Below, one piece after another: positions 51,140-59,541 of a DNA stretch of 64,000 bases. The translations under genes and the position numbers were made by a program. The notes under the pieces were generated by a model that saw only the letters and a program-made list of their open reading frames with translations, did not search any database and was not told the origin of the DNA. This DNA is from Pyramidobacter sp. C12-8. Lineage in GTDB: Bacteria; Synergistota; Synergistia; Synergistales; Dethiosulfovibrionaceae. How positions within the stretch are numbered: position 1 is the stretch's first letter; the number at the start of each line of letters is the position of its first letter. The stretch is taken from positions 1 through 64,000 of the forward strand of contig NZ_MUHX01000012.1 in NCBI RefSeq assembly GCF_002007215.1, given 5' to 3'.

Positions 51140-51869
51140 AATCGAGGGGTTCTCCGGCCCGCTCGATCTGCTCTGCCATATGATTGATCAGGGCCAGATC
51201 GAGGCTGCGCGGATCAGCGTCGCCGAGGTCATCTCCATATACGGCGCCTATCTGGCCCGAAGCGGCGGGCTGCCGATCGCTTCGGTGGCCGAATTCATAG
51301 CGCAGGCGGCGCATTTGGTGCGGCAGAAGGCTTCGTCTTTGCTGCCCCGATATGAAGTCCATGAAGACGACGGTGAAGTAACCGTATTGGACGATGCCGA
51401 AAATGTCGAAAGCCTGTTGGAGCGTTATCGTCCTTACCGCGAGGCGGTCTCGCGGCTGATCGATCTGAAGGAAAAAGCCGACCGGCGCCGTTTCCGCAAA
51501 GGGGAAGCGCTCGATCCGTTTTTCGATCTCGGCGATCTTTATTCGCTCTCTCTGCAGTGGCTCGAACTGCTCGACCGTCGTCGGAGCGCGAGTCTCGAAC
51601 TGCCCGACGAAGACGACTGGGACGACGACGGAGTGCCGGCGCAGATCCCCGACGAAGTGCAGGTGGAAAACCGCATGGAACGCGTGCTCGAGCGTCTGAC
51701 CGCTTTTTCGGAGGGGTTGTCCCTGCGTTCCCTGCTGAAGGAAGAGCCGGGACGCGGCGCGCTGGTGGTAACGCTGCTGGCGCTGCTGGAACTGTCGCGG
51801 AGGAACTTTGTGACGCTGGTGCAGAAGGAGCTGTTTGGCGATGTCTTTATCACGGCAAGAAGAGCCTGA
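51126..51869 (+). CDS. scpA: Segregation and condensation protein A
   Basis: A 247-residue kleisin that bridges the SMC heads in the bacterial condensin complex. The N-terminus FQLEIEGFSGPLDLLCHMID is a hallmark of the family, and the C-terminal winged helix ends with TLLALLELSRRNFVTLVQKE. It overlaps nif3 by 14 bases and scpB by 29 bases, so the three are tightly coupled in translation. smc is not in the window. The protein acts on the nucleoid in chromosome organisation and segregation. Confidence 0.95.
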   Translation: MFQLEIEGFSGPLDLLCHMIDQGQIEAARISVAEVISIYGAYLARSGGLPIASVAEFIAQAAHLVRQKASSLLPRYEVHEDDGEVTVLDDAENVESLLERYRPYREAVSRLIDLKEKADRRRFRKGEALDPFFDLGDLYSLSLQWLELLDRRRSASLELPDEDDWDDDGVPAQIPDEVQVENRMERVLERLTAFSEGLSLRSLLKEEPGRGALVVTLLALLELSRRNFVTLVQKELFGDVFITARRA

Positions 51870-52476
51870 AAATCTTCTGATCCGGCAGATCGAGGCGATC
51901 CTCTTCGTCGCGGCCGACGGCGCTTCCGTGCCGGAAATTTCGCTGGCGACGGGCCAGCCGGCGGCCTCGGTCCGCAAGGTGCTGGCTCGGTTGAGCGAAA
52001 GTTACGCCCTTTCGCACGGCCTGGAGATCGTCGAACTCGGCGGGAAGTGGTTCATGACGACCGCCAGCGATCTGAGCGAGACCATGGACAAATTTCACGC
52101 CGCCGACGAGAGCGAACGCGTCAGACTGACGCGGGCGTCTCTCGAGACGCTGGCGGTGATTGCCTACAGCCAGCCGGTGACCCGTTCCGAGATCGAGGCG
52201 ATCCGCGGCGTGCGCTGCGATCGCGTCATCGACACGCTGCTTGGCTACGGACTGGCGCGCATTGCCGGACGGCGCAAAAGCACCGGTTCGCCTCTTCTGT
52301 ACCGCACGACGACGAAATTCCTGGAGATCTTCGGGCTGGGTGCCATCTCCGATCTGCCGACGATCGACGAACTCGAGGAGCTGAAGCGGCACCGTCCGGA
52401 ACCGGAAGATCCTTCCGCGGAACTGGCAACGGTTCCGGAAACGGGAATCGAGGCCGCCGAAGATGAGACTGAATAA
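51841..52476 (+). CDS. scpB: Segregation and condensation protein B
   Basis: A 211-residue protein of two winged-helix domains, which dimerises and binds ScpA in the SMC-ScpAB complex. Typical motifs are LIRQIEAILFVAADG at the N-terminus, ETLAVIAYSQPVTRSEIEAIRGV near residue 100, and LYRTTTKFLEIFGL near 158. The acidic C-terminus is variable. Start at the ATG 51841, with AAGGAG ten bases upstream inside scpA. It overlaps rluB by 14 bases. Confidence 0.95.
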   Translation: MSLSRQEEPENLLIRQIEAILFVAADGASVPEISLATGQPAASVRKVLARLSESYALSHGLEIVELGGKWFMTTASDLSETMDKFHAADESERVRLTRASLETLAVIAYSQPVTRSEIEAIRGVRCDRVIDTLLGYGLARIAGRRKSTGSPLLYRTTTKFLEIFGLGAISDLPTIDELEELKRHRPEPEDPSAELATVPETGIEAAEDETE

Positions 52477-53179
52477 ATATCTGGCCCTCTGCGGAGTCGG
52501 TTCGAGACGCAAGGTCGAAGAGTTTATCTTCGCCGGCCGCGTCGTTTGCGGAGGTTATCAGGTCACCGCGCCGGGCTACGACGTTCCCGACGGAGAGATC
52601 GTCACGGTCGACGACGTGGAGGTCCGTCCGGAGAGAAAAATCTACATGGTCCTCCATAAGCCGCGCGGATATATCTGCGCGGTGAGCGACCGCAGTTATC
52701 CCGTGATCCTCGATCTGCTGCCGCGCGAATACGACTATTACCGCCTGTTCCCGGTAGGGCGCCTGGATCTGCAGAGCGAGGGGCTTTTGATGCTGACGAA
52801 CGACGGGGATTTCTCGCAGGAGATGATCCACCCCCGCGCGGGGATCACGAAAGAATACGAGGTCCTGCTCGACCGCGTGCCGAACGAACGGGAAATGCGG
52901 CGGCTTCGGGAAGGAACGATTTTCGCGGGGAAAAGGCTTCATCCCGTCGGCGTCGATTTTTTACGACGGGAGCCGGAAGGGCGGTGGCTGCGCTTCGTCC
53001 TGAACGAAGGCGTCAAGCGCGAGATCCGTCTCATCGCCGAGAGCGCCGGGCTGAAAGTGCAGGTGCTGTTCCGCCGCAGGATCGGCCGTATGGAACTGCG
53101 ACATTTGAAAAGCGGCTGTGCCCGTGAGTACAGCGCAGATCAGCTGCGCCGCATGATCCGGCACGGCGGCATCGTATAG
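52463..53179 (+). CDS. rluB: 23S rRNA pseudouridine synthase RluB-type
   Basis: A 238-residue rRNA modification enzyme of the RsuA/RluB/E/F group. An S4 RNA-binding domain (MRLNKYLALCGVGSRRKVEE) covers residues 1-60, and the catalytic aspartate lies in VGRLDLQSEGLLMLTNDG near residue 100. RluB-type enzymes modify U2605 of 23S rRNA, but RsuA-type specificity cannot be excluded. It follows scpB with 14 bases of overlap, the usual arrangement in Firmicutes. The length is normal. Confidence 0.93.
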   Translation: MRLNKYLALCGVGSRRKVEEFIFAGRVVCGGYQVTAPGYDVPDGEIVTVDDVEVRPERKIYMVLHKPRGYICAVSDRSYPVILDLLPREYDYYRLFPVGRLDLQSEGLLMLTNDGDFSQEMIHPRAGITKEYEVLLDRVPNEREMRRLREGTIFAGKRLHPVGVDFLRREPEGRWLRFVLNEGVKREIRLIAESAGLKVQVLFRRRIGRMELRHLKSGCAREYSADQLRRMIRHGGIV

Positions 53180-53205
53180 AGCGGATGTTTAAGGAGGAAG
53201 CGACA

Positions 53206-53871
53206 GTGAACTGGACGGGAGTTATCGCCATCGACGGCCCCGCGGGCGCCGGCAAAAGCACGGTAGCCAAGCTTGTAGCCTCGAAACTGGGCATCAGTTA
53301 TCTTGACACGGGAGCGCTCTATCGGGCGCTGGCTTATTACCTCGACAGCCTTGCGATCCCTGCGCAGGAGAGCCCGGAACTTAGAAAAGCCCTTTTCGAC
53401 GTAACGGTGGAGATCCGCGCTTCCTCCGTTTTTCTCAACGGCACGGACGTATCTTCGCTGATCCGCACGCCGGCGGTCGACAGGATCGCCTCGCTTTATT
53501 CGGCGTTGCCCTCGGTGCGCGAAAAACTGCTGATGCTCCAGCGCGATCAGGCTCTGAAAGGCGGTCTGGTGGCCGACGGACGCGATATGGGCACCGTGGT
53601 TTTTCCGTATGCGCCGGTCAAGGTGTTTTTGACGGCTCAGGCTGAAGTGCGCGCGCAGCGCCGTCACGACGAGCTGGCGGCCCGCGGCGTGAAGGTCGAG
53701 TATCGGAAGCTGCTCGATGAAATCCTCCAGCGGGACGAAGCCGACGTCAAGCGAAGCATCGCGCCGCTGAAACAGGCGCCCGGCGCCGTGCTGCTTGACT
53801 CGTCCGCGATGAACGCCGAACAGGTCGCGGACGCGATCGCCGATATCGCACGGGCGGTGTGCCATGTTTAG
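53206..53871 (+). CDS. cmk: Cytidylate kinase
   Basis: A 221-residue kinase that phosphorylates CMP and dCMP. The P-loop IDGPAGAGKSTVAKLVA is at residues 7-23, LDTGALYRALAYY near 35 binds the monophosphate, and DGRDMGTVVFPYA near 125 is also characteristic. The start is GTG at 53206, eight bases after AAGGAGG; an ATG 21 bases upstream overlaps that site. It overlaps plsC by eight bases. Confidence 0.95.
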   Translation: MNWTGVIAIDGPAGAGKSTVAKLVASKLGISYLDTGALYRALAYYLDSLAIPAQESPELRKALFDVTVEIRASSVFLNGTDVSSLIRTPAVDRIASLYSALPSVREKLLMLQRDQALKGGLVADGRDMGTVVFPYAPVKVFLTAQAEVRAQRRHDELAARGVKVEYRKLLDEILQRDEADVKRSIAPLKQAPGAVLLDSSAMNAEQVADAIADIARAVCHV

Positions 53872-54502
53872 GGCATTCCTGTACTGGCTTGCCAGGCACC
53901 TGTGCTTCGCCGTTTTGAAAATCCACAACGGCTTGAAGGTGACCGGGAGAGAGCTTGTTCCCGCTGACCGTCCCGTGATCGTCGCCGCAAATCACGTCAG
54001 CAATCTCGATCCTGTCGTGGTGGGGTGCGTGTTCCCGGGACGGCTCCGCCCGCTCGGCAAGGAGGAACTTTTTCAGATCAACCCGTTTTTCACCTGGCTC
54101 ATGAACAATCTCGGCGTGATCTCCGTCAGCCGGACCACGGAGAAAGCCGCCGCGCTGGCGTTGAAAAAATTTCTTTCCCTGCTGAAAAACGGCGAAAGCC
54201 TGATGATTTTTCCCGAAGGCGCGCGCTCGTTCGACGGACGCCTCAAACCCCTTGAGGGAGGCGTTGCCGTGCTGGCGACCAGCGTGGACGCCCCCGTGAT
54301 CCCGCTGTATATCGAAGGGACGTATGAGGCCATGCCCGTAGGTTCCTCCAAAATCAAGCGAAATCCCATCACAGCGCATTTTGGCAAACCCATCATGCCA
54401 CTCCCCAAGGAACAGCGGGGCTCGCTGAAAGAGGAGCGTGAACGGATACGAGTCACTCTTCAGAACGAACTGGAACGTATGGAAAAGGAGAGCATTGGCT
54501 GA
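53864..54502 (+). CDS. plsC: 1-acyl-sn-glycerol-3-phosphate acyltransferase
   Basis: A 212-residue membrane-associated enzyme that acylates lysophosphatidic acid to phosphatidic acid, acting after PlsY. The catalytic NHxxxxD motif is NHVSNLD near residue 43 and the second motif is FPEGARSFDG near 115, both complete. An N-terminal hydrophobic, basic segment anchors it to the membrane. Its ATG overlaps cmk by eight bases, and its TGA forms a CTGA overlap with the hflX start. Confidence 0.95.
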   Translation: MFRAFLYWLARHLCFAVLKIHNGLKVTGRELVPADRPVIVAANHVSNLDPVVVGCVFPGRLRPLGKEELFQINPFFTWLMNNLGVISVSRTTEKAAALALKKFLSLLKNGESLMIFPEGARSFDGRLKPLEGGVAVLATSVDAPVIPLYIEGTYEAMPVGSSKIKRNPITAHFGKPIMPLPKEQRGSLKEERERIRVTLQNELERMEKESIG

Positions 54503-55629
54503 CGTCGCTGCCCCCGGATTTTAAAAATCGCGTGGAGGGGCGCCGCCGCGCGGTGATCACCGGCCTGGAACTGCCGCTGCGCGACGATCTGGAATTGCTT
54601 CTGGAAGAATTGCGCCTGTTGCTGGCGAACCTCGACGTAGAAGTCGTGGCCGTGGCGACGCAGAAAAGGGATCGCCCCGATCCCGCTTTTTTGCTGGGAG
54701 CCGGCAAGGTGGACGAGCTGAAAATCCTGACCCAGGCCTCGGAAGCCGATCTGATCGTCTGCAACGACCTGTTGACGCCGATCCAGCTGAGCAACATGCG
54801 GCGGAAAACCGACTGCGAGGTGTGGGACCGGGCGCTGGTCATCATGAAGATCTTCGAACGCCGCGCCTCGACCGCCGAGGCCAAACTCCAGGTGGATCTG
54901 GCGCGGTGCCGTTACGAGATGCCTCACATCCGCGGATTGGGAAAGCAGATGTCGAACGCCGGAGCCGGAATCGGCACGCGCGGCCCCGGCGAAACCGAGT
55001 TCGAACGGCATCGCCGCAAGCTGCAGGCCCGCATCGTCGAAGCTTCCCGCAAACTGGAGGAGATGAAAAAGCGCCGCCAGGGACAGCGGAAGCAGCGCCG
55101 CCGCAGCGGCATCCCCACGGTGGCTCTGGTAGGTTACACGAACAGCGGCAAAACCACGCTGCTGAAACGTCTCAGCGGCGACAAGAAACTTTACGCCGCC
55201 GATCAGCTCTTCGCGACGCTGGATACGACGGTCCGTTCGGTTCGTCTGCCGTCGGGGAGGAACATCCTCATGGCCGATACCGTGGGATTCATCCGCGAGC
55301 TTCCGCCGGAACTGATCGCCGCCTTCCGAACGACCTTGGAAGAAGCCTGCCAGGCGGATATGCTTCTTGTGGTGCTTGACGCCAACGATCCCGATGTGAC
55401 GGCGACGTACGACGTGATCCAGCAGACTCTTGACGAGATCGGCGCGGCCGCGCTCCCAAGGGCCGTGGTGCTGAACAAGATCGATCGTTCGGGACTTTTT
55501 CGGGTCGAACGGATCAAAGCGCAGCTGAGGGATGACGGACTGCCGGTCTGCGCCTTAAGCGCGCTGACGGGCGAAGGCGTCGAAAGCCTGTGGGGAGTCT
55601 TCGATTGGCTTGCCGTGCGCCGCAGCTGA
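54499..55629 (+). CDS. hflX: Ribosome-associated GTPase HflX
   Basis: A 376-residue GTPase that splits stalled or heat-damaged 70S ribosomes. Residues 1-170 form the HflX N-domain with FLLGAGKVDELK and the conserved RGPGETEFE; the G domain has GYTNSGKTTLLKRL (G1), DTVGFIRELP (G3) and NKIDRS (G4). The start is probably CTG at 54499: AAAAGGAG lies eight bases upstream, it overlaps the plsC stop as CTGA, and the sequence from there (LTSLPPDFKNRVEGRRR) reads as a normal HflX N-terminus. A GTG at 54532 has no SD. Confidence 0.93.
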   Translation: MTSLPPDFKNRVEGRRRAVITGLELPLRDDLELLLEELRLLLANLDVEVVAVATQKRDRPDPAFLLGAGKVDELKILTQASEADLIVCNDLLTPIQLSNMRRKTDCEVWDRALVIMKIFERRASTAEAKLQVDLARCRYEMPHIRGLGKQMSNAGAGIGTRGPGETEFERHRRKLQARIVEASRKLEEMKKRRQGQRKQRRRSGIPTVALVGYTNSGKTTLLKRLSGDKKLYAADQLFATLDTTVRSVRLPSGRNILMADTVGFIRELPPELIAAFRTTLEEACQADMLLVVLDANDPDVTATYDVIQQTLDEIGAAALPRAVVLNKIDRSGLFRVERIKAQLRDDGLPVCALSALTGEGVESLWGVFDWLAVRRS

Positions 55630-55645
55630 GGAAAGGAGAAAAACA

Positions 55646-56527
55646 ATGCTTTACAGCATGACAGGTTTTCATCGCGTCAGGCAAGACTTTCCATGGGGAA
55701 CCCTTGCCGTGGAACTTTTCAGCGTCAATTCCCGTTATCTGGAAATCGCCGTGCGTGCCGACCGGGAACTCTCGAGTTTTGAACCGCTGATCCAAAACGC
55801 CCTGCGCGGCCGTCTGGCGCGCGGCAAAGTCGTGGCGCGCGCGGAGATCAGATGGGCGCCGGCGCTGATGCGCGAACGCCTGAACGGCGACGTCCTGCGG
55901 GACTATTACCGGGAGATTCAGGAACTGCAGGGCGAGCTTGGCGGACCGGTGCCTGCGGTGACAAGTCTGTTCTGTCTGCCCGGCGTCACCGAGTCCTCTT
56001 CCCTGATGGACAAAACCTCCGGCGAAGTCCAGTCGGCGTTGTTCGAACTGCTGGATCAGTGTGCGGACGGCCTGATAAAAATGCGCGGGGTCGAAGGCGA
56101 AGCGCTTGAGCGCGATATCATGCAGAATCTCGAAGAGTACGACAGCCTTCTGGAAAAAATCGCCGCGCGGTGGCAGAGCATCTCGCCGCAGTTTTTCGAC
56201 GACTATCGCGCCAAGATCACGAAAACGATCGCGCAGCTCGGCTATGAGGCGGATCCCGCGCGTCTTGCCCAGGAACTCGTGATCCTGGCGGATAAGTGGG
56301 ACATCTCCGAAGAATTGACCCGTTCGTCCAGCCATACGTCCCAGTTCCGCACGCTTTTGAAAAGCGGCGGCCCGGTGGGACGCAAGCTGGATTTTCTGGT
56401 GCAGGAGATGAACCGGGAAATCAACACGATGGGCTCCAAGTCGGCCAGCACCGAGCTCCGCTGGCTTGTGGTGGACGGCAAAGCGCTGCTCGAACGCATC
56501 CGCGAGCAGATCCAGAACGTGGAGTAG
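55646..56527 (+). CDS. yicC: YicC-family endoribonuclease
   Basis: A 293-residue protein of the YicC/YloC family, recently linked to endoribonuclease activity. The N-terminus LYSMTGFHRVRQDF and the VNSRYLEI motif near residue 32 are the family signature, and the C-terminal FLVQEMNREINTMGSKSAS is the most conserved region. AAGGAG lies eight bases before the ATG. It begins the order yicC-remA-gmk-rpoZ-priA, the same as in B. subtilis except that coaBC is missing. Confidence 0.95.
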   Translation: MLYSMTGFHRVRQDFPWGTLAVELFSVNSRYLEIAVRADRELSSFEPLIQNALRGRLARGKVVARAEIRWAPALMRERLNGDVLRDYYREIQELQGELGGPVPAVTSLFCLPGVTESSSLMDKTSGEVQSALFELLDQCADGLIKMRGVEGEALERDIMQNLEEYDSLLEKIAARWQSISPQFFDDYRAKITKTIAQLGYEADPARLAQELVILADKWDISEELTRSSSHTSQFRTLLKSGGPVGRKLDFLVQEMNREINTMGSKSASTELRWLVVDGKALLERIREQIQNVE

Positions 56528-56530
56528 GCC

Positions 56531-56794
56531 ATGGCGCGAACGCTTGTGCATGTCGGCTTCGGCAATATGATCGTGGCCGAACGGATCGTGGCGATCATAC
56601 AACCCGCCTCTTCTCCCGTCAAAAGGCTCAAGGAAGAGGCGCGCGCGGCCGGACGTCTGATCGACGCCACGAAAGGGCGCAAAACAAGAGCGATCATCGT
56701 GACGGACAGCAACCACGTCCTGCTTTCGGCCATCCAGCCGGAAACCATCGTCAACCGTATTTCAGAAGGGGACAGCGCCGATGACGAAGAATAG
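56531..56794 (+). CDS. remA: RemA-like DNA-binding protein (DUF370)
   Basis: An 87-residue protein of the DUF370/RemA family. In B. subtilis RemA forms a ring that wraps DNA and activates biofilm-matrix genes. Here the core [17 protein letters not shown] and the arginine-rich [19 protein letters not shown] are kept. It starts three bases after yicC and overlaps gmk by 14 bases. The presence of the protein does not itself prove matrix control in this organism; the family is common upstream of gmk. Confidence 0.93.
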   Translation: MARTLVHVGFGNMIVAERIVAIIQPASSPVKRLKEEARAAGRLIDATKGRKTRAIIVTDSNHVLLSAIQPETIVNRISEGDSADDEE

Positions 56795-57356
56795 AAAGGG
56801 CACGCTGTTTGTCCTTTCCGGACCCAGCGGCGCCGGAAAAGGCACGATCCGTGCCAGAGTTTTCGAGGCGCTTGACGGATTGAGCTATTCCGTTTCCTGT
56901 ACCACCCGTGCTCCGCGCGAGGGAGAACGGGACGGCGTAGACTATCGTTTCATCACGCCGGACGACTTTGCGGCGCATATCGCGGCGGGAGACTTCCTGG
57001 AATGGGCCGACGTGCATCGTCACCGCTACGGAACTCTGAAAAGCGATGTGGAAAAAGTCTTGAACGAAGGCAAGGACATGTTTCTGGAGATCGATGTGCA
57101 GGGAGCGCTTCAGGTCAAGAAAAAAATGCCCGAAGCCGTGACTCTTTTCGTTGTGCCGCCGTCCATCGAAGTCCTTGAAGAACGTCTCAGAGGGCGGCAT
57201 ACCGAAGGCGAAGCCGAGCTGCGGCTTCGCCTTCGGAACGCCGTCGAAGAAATGAAACAGCGGGACCGCTACGATTTCGTGGTGGTCAACGATTCCCTGG
57301 ACGAAGCGGTGGAGCGCGTGTGCCGTTTCGTGGAGCAGCGCCGTCAGGCTCTTTAA
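56781..57356 (+). CDS. gmk: Guanylate kinase
   Basis: A 191-residue kinase converting GMP to GDP. The P-loop is [16 protein letters not shown] at residues 11-26, [19 protein letters not shown] near 35 binds GMP, and [13 protein letters not shown] near 72 follows. The length is slightly below the usual 200-210. It overlaps remA by 14 bases and is followed by rpoZ after 11 bases, with a new SD (AAGGAGAGG) just behind the stop. Confidence 0.96.
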   Translation: MTKNRKGTLFVLSGPSGAGKGTIRARVFEALDGLSYSVSCTTRAPREGERDGVDYRFITPDDFAAHIAAGDFLEWADVHRHRYGTLKSDVEKVLNEGKDMFLEIDVQGALQVKKKMPEAVTLFVVPPSIEVLEERLRGRHTEGEAELRLRLRNAVEEMKQRDRYDFVVVNDSLDEAVERVCRFVEQRRQAL

Positions 57357-57367
57357 GGAGAGGTAAA

Positions 57368-57700
57368 ATGAATTTTCATAATCTGGATAAAATTATGGAC
57401 AACGTGAACGTGCACAACAAGTATCTTCTCACGGCGGTCATCGCGCAGAGGGCGCGTCAGATCAGCGAAGTGAAGGGTGTCAACGGGATCCTTGAGAAAC
57501 ATCCCGGCGAAAAGGCGATCTCTTTGGCGCTGTGCGACATGGAAGATGGAAACGTCAGCGTACAGCTGCAGACCGAAACGATCCCCGACGCCATCGAGAA
57601 CGAGTTGGAGTCGGAAGCGGCGTTCGAAGAAGAACAGAAGAATCTGGAGCGCGCCGCGGAGAAAAAAAGTTCCGAAGCTGCCGACGGCCGTCGGAAATAA
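57368..57700 (+). CDS. rpoZ: RNA polymerase omega subunit
   Basis: A 110-residue small subunit that binds beta' and helps assemble RNA polymerase. The N-terminal MNFHNLDKIMD and LLTAVIAQRARQI (matching VxxRARQ of the family) are clear; the C-terminal half is acidic, rich in Glu, and longer than in E. coli. AAGGAGAGG precedes the ATG. Position between gmk and priA supports the call. Sequence identity to well-studied omega proteins is limited, so the assignment rests on the RARQ motif and synteny. Confidence 0.88.
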   Translation: MNFHNLDKIMDNVNVHNKYLLTAVIAQRARQISEVKGVNGILEKHPGEKAISLALCDMEDGNVSVQLQTETIPDAIENELESEAAFEEEQKNLERAAEKKSSEAADGRRK

Positions 57701-57721
57701 AAGCGGTCTCGGGCTCGGAGC

Positions 57722-59509
57722 ATGCTTCAACTGCAGGTTTTGATCCCCGGGCCATGGTGGCATGAACTGACGTATCAAACAGACCGCGACGTGCCGCCCG
57801 GCGCGCGAGTGCTCGTTCCCATGGGACAAGGCGTCCGTGTCGGCCTTGCGGCGGGAAGGACGCAGTCCGCGGCGTCGATCCCGCTGAAAAACGTTCTGCG
57901 GGTCTTCGACGCGCAGCCGGTGCTGAACCGTCCTTATCTGCAGGCCGTACGTGAAATTGCCCGGGCCTTTTTGTGTTCGCCGTCGGAAATCCTGCGGCTG
58001 CTGATGCCGGCGTCGTTTTGGCGGGGAGAGCCCTTCGTGCCGTACGGAGAGAGCGAAAAAATCCCGTTCTCATTTGAATTCTGTTATCGTTACGACGCTG
58101 AAGAGCGCTGGCGGCTCTATCGCGAAAAGATCCTCGCCTGCCGTCGCGGCGTGCTGGCGCTCTTTCCGGAACGAGAGCAGGCGCAAAGATTTTACAAAAG
58201 TCTGGTCGGCGCGATCCCAAAGGACCGCCTGATCCTGTGGCCGGCGTCGGGCGCTCAGGCGGCGACGAAGAGCTGGCGCCGGGCCCTGTCCCGCGACGAC
58301 GCCGTGATCGTCGGCGGTCCGGGAGCGGCAGCTGCGCCGCTTGCCGCGCCGGAACTGTTCGTCGTCGACGAAGAAGCGAATCCATCCTGGCGCAGCAAAA
58401 AACGTCCGCCGTTCTCGCTGAAGAGCTTTGCCGCGGCCCGCGCCCGCGCCTCCGGCGGCTGTCTTGTCGTGGGGGGGCGGATCCCGTCGTCGCGGGTGTT
58501 CAAAAACTTCCGCCCGGCCGAGCGGAAAACGCCGGTGCGGGCTGTCGCGCGCATCCTTGACCTCCACGGCGCTTCGCTTCTTCCGTTCAGGGGAGTGCAG
58601 TTTCCGTTGCCTCTTTCCGACGTGCTTGTGACGGAAACGCTGCGGCATGCGGCCGACAAGCGCGTCGTTTTTTGGCTTCTGGACCGGCGCGGCGTGAGCG
58701 GCGAACTGCAGTGCGCCGATTGCGGCCAAACGGTGCAGTGCCCGCGTTGCGGCGCCGCCATGGTTTTTGAGCGGGACGAGATGCGCTGTCCTCTCTGCGG
58801 CGCCAGGGCGGGCGTTCCCGAAGTCTGTCCGCAGTGCGGCGGGCGGATGTTCCAGGGCACCTCTCCCGGTCTGGAAGCGCTTCGGCCGATGGCGCAGAAT
58901 CTTTTGGGCTCCAGTCCCGTGTGCCTGTGGCACGCCGAGAATCCTGCGAACCTGACCGACGGGCGCCGCCGGCTTGCCGAACTGAAGCAAAAAGGCGGGC
59001 TTTTGCTCGGCTCGCGGCGAGCGCTGAGCCTGCTTGACGAGCTGCATCCCGTTTTGATCGGCTGGCTGGACGCGGACGCCGAAGCTCGTCAGCCCGAATA
59101 TGCGTCGCGCTTTTCCGCGTTTTCCATGTTCGAGGAATCCCTGTGGCGGGGACAGGGGACGCGCACAGTCCTGTTTCAGACGCGCCGCCCCGGACAGGCG
59201 GTTCTCAAATCTCTTCAGGCCGGCTGGAGCTATTTCTGGCGGGAGGAATTGGCGGAAAGAAGCGCCTTCTCTTTTCCCCCCTATTCGCACATGGTCAGAA
59301 TGGAGCTGCCGAAAGGCTGGAAAGAGAAGGACGACTTTGTCTTCGGACTTGACGAAGCCGGTTTTACGACCATGCAGTCCGATGCGGCCGGCGCGGCGCT
59401 GACCGTTTTTACCGCGCGCATGGCGCCGTTGCGGCGTTATCTTGAAAAATATTTCACCATCCGGAGTTCCCGCCGAGGTTTCCCCAGCGTCGAAGTTTGC
59501 TCGGACTGA
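57722..59509 (+). CDS. priA: PriA-like protein lacking the helicase ATP site
   Basis: A 595-residue protein at the usual priA position (gmk-rpoZ-priA). The N-terminal DNA-binding domain (ELTYQTDRDVPPGARVLVPMG) and C-terminal domain match PriA. The zinc module is intact, with four Cys-x2-Cys pairs near residues 331-375 (CADCG, CPRCG, CPLCG, CPQCG). The Walker A GxTGSGKTE is absent: the segment near residues 120-145 reads instead FCYRYDAEERWRLYREKI. Walker B DEEH is DEEA (VVDEEANPSW). It is about 130 residues shorter than normal PriA. It should bind forks and recruit partners but not unwind DNA. Actinobacterial PriA shows the same loss. The SD is weak. Confidence 0.88.
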   Translation: MLQLQVLIPGPWWHELTYQTDRDVPPGARVLVPMGQGVRVGLAAGRTQSAASIPLKNVLRVFDAQPVLNRPYLQAVREIARAFLCSPSEILRLLMPASFWRGEPFVPYGESEKIPFSFEFCYRYDAEERWRLYREKILACRRGVLALFPEREQAQRFYKSLVGAIPKDRLILWPASGAQAATKSWRRALSRDDAVIVGGPGAAAAPLAAPELFVVDEEANPSWRSKKRPPFSLKSFAAARARASGGCLVVGGRIPSSRVFKNFRPAERKTPVRAVARILDLHGASLLPFRGVQFPLPLSDVLVTETLRHAADKRVVFWLLDRRGVSGELQCADCGQTVQCPRCGAAMVFERDEMRCPLCGARAGVPEVCPQCGGRMFQGTSPGLEALRPMAQNLLGSSPVCLWHAENPANLTDGRRRLAELKQKGGLLLGSRRALSLLDELHPVLIGWLDADAEARQPEYASRFSAFSMFEESLWRGQGTRTVLFQTRRPGQAVLKSLQAGWSYFWREELAERSAFSFPPYSHMVRMELPKGWKEKDDFVFGLDEAGFTTMQSDAAGAALTVFTARMAPLRRYLEKYFTIRSSRRGFPSVEVCSD

Positions 59510-59541
59510 CGGAAAATCCGCTCGCATGAAGGAGTTATGCA

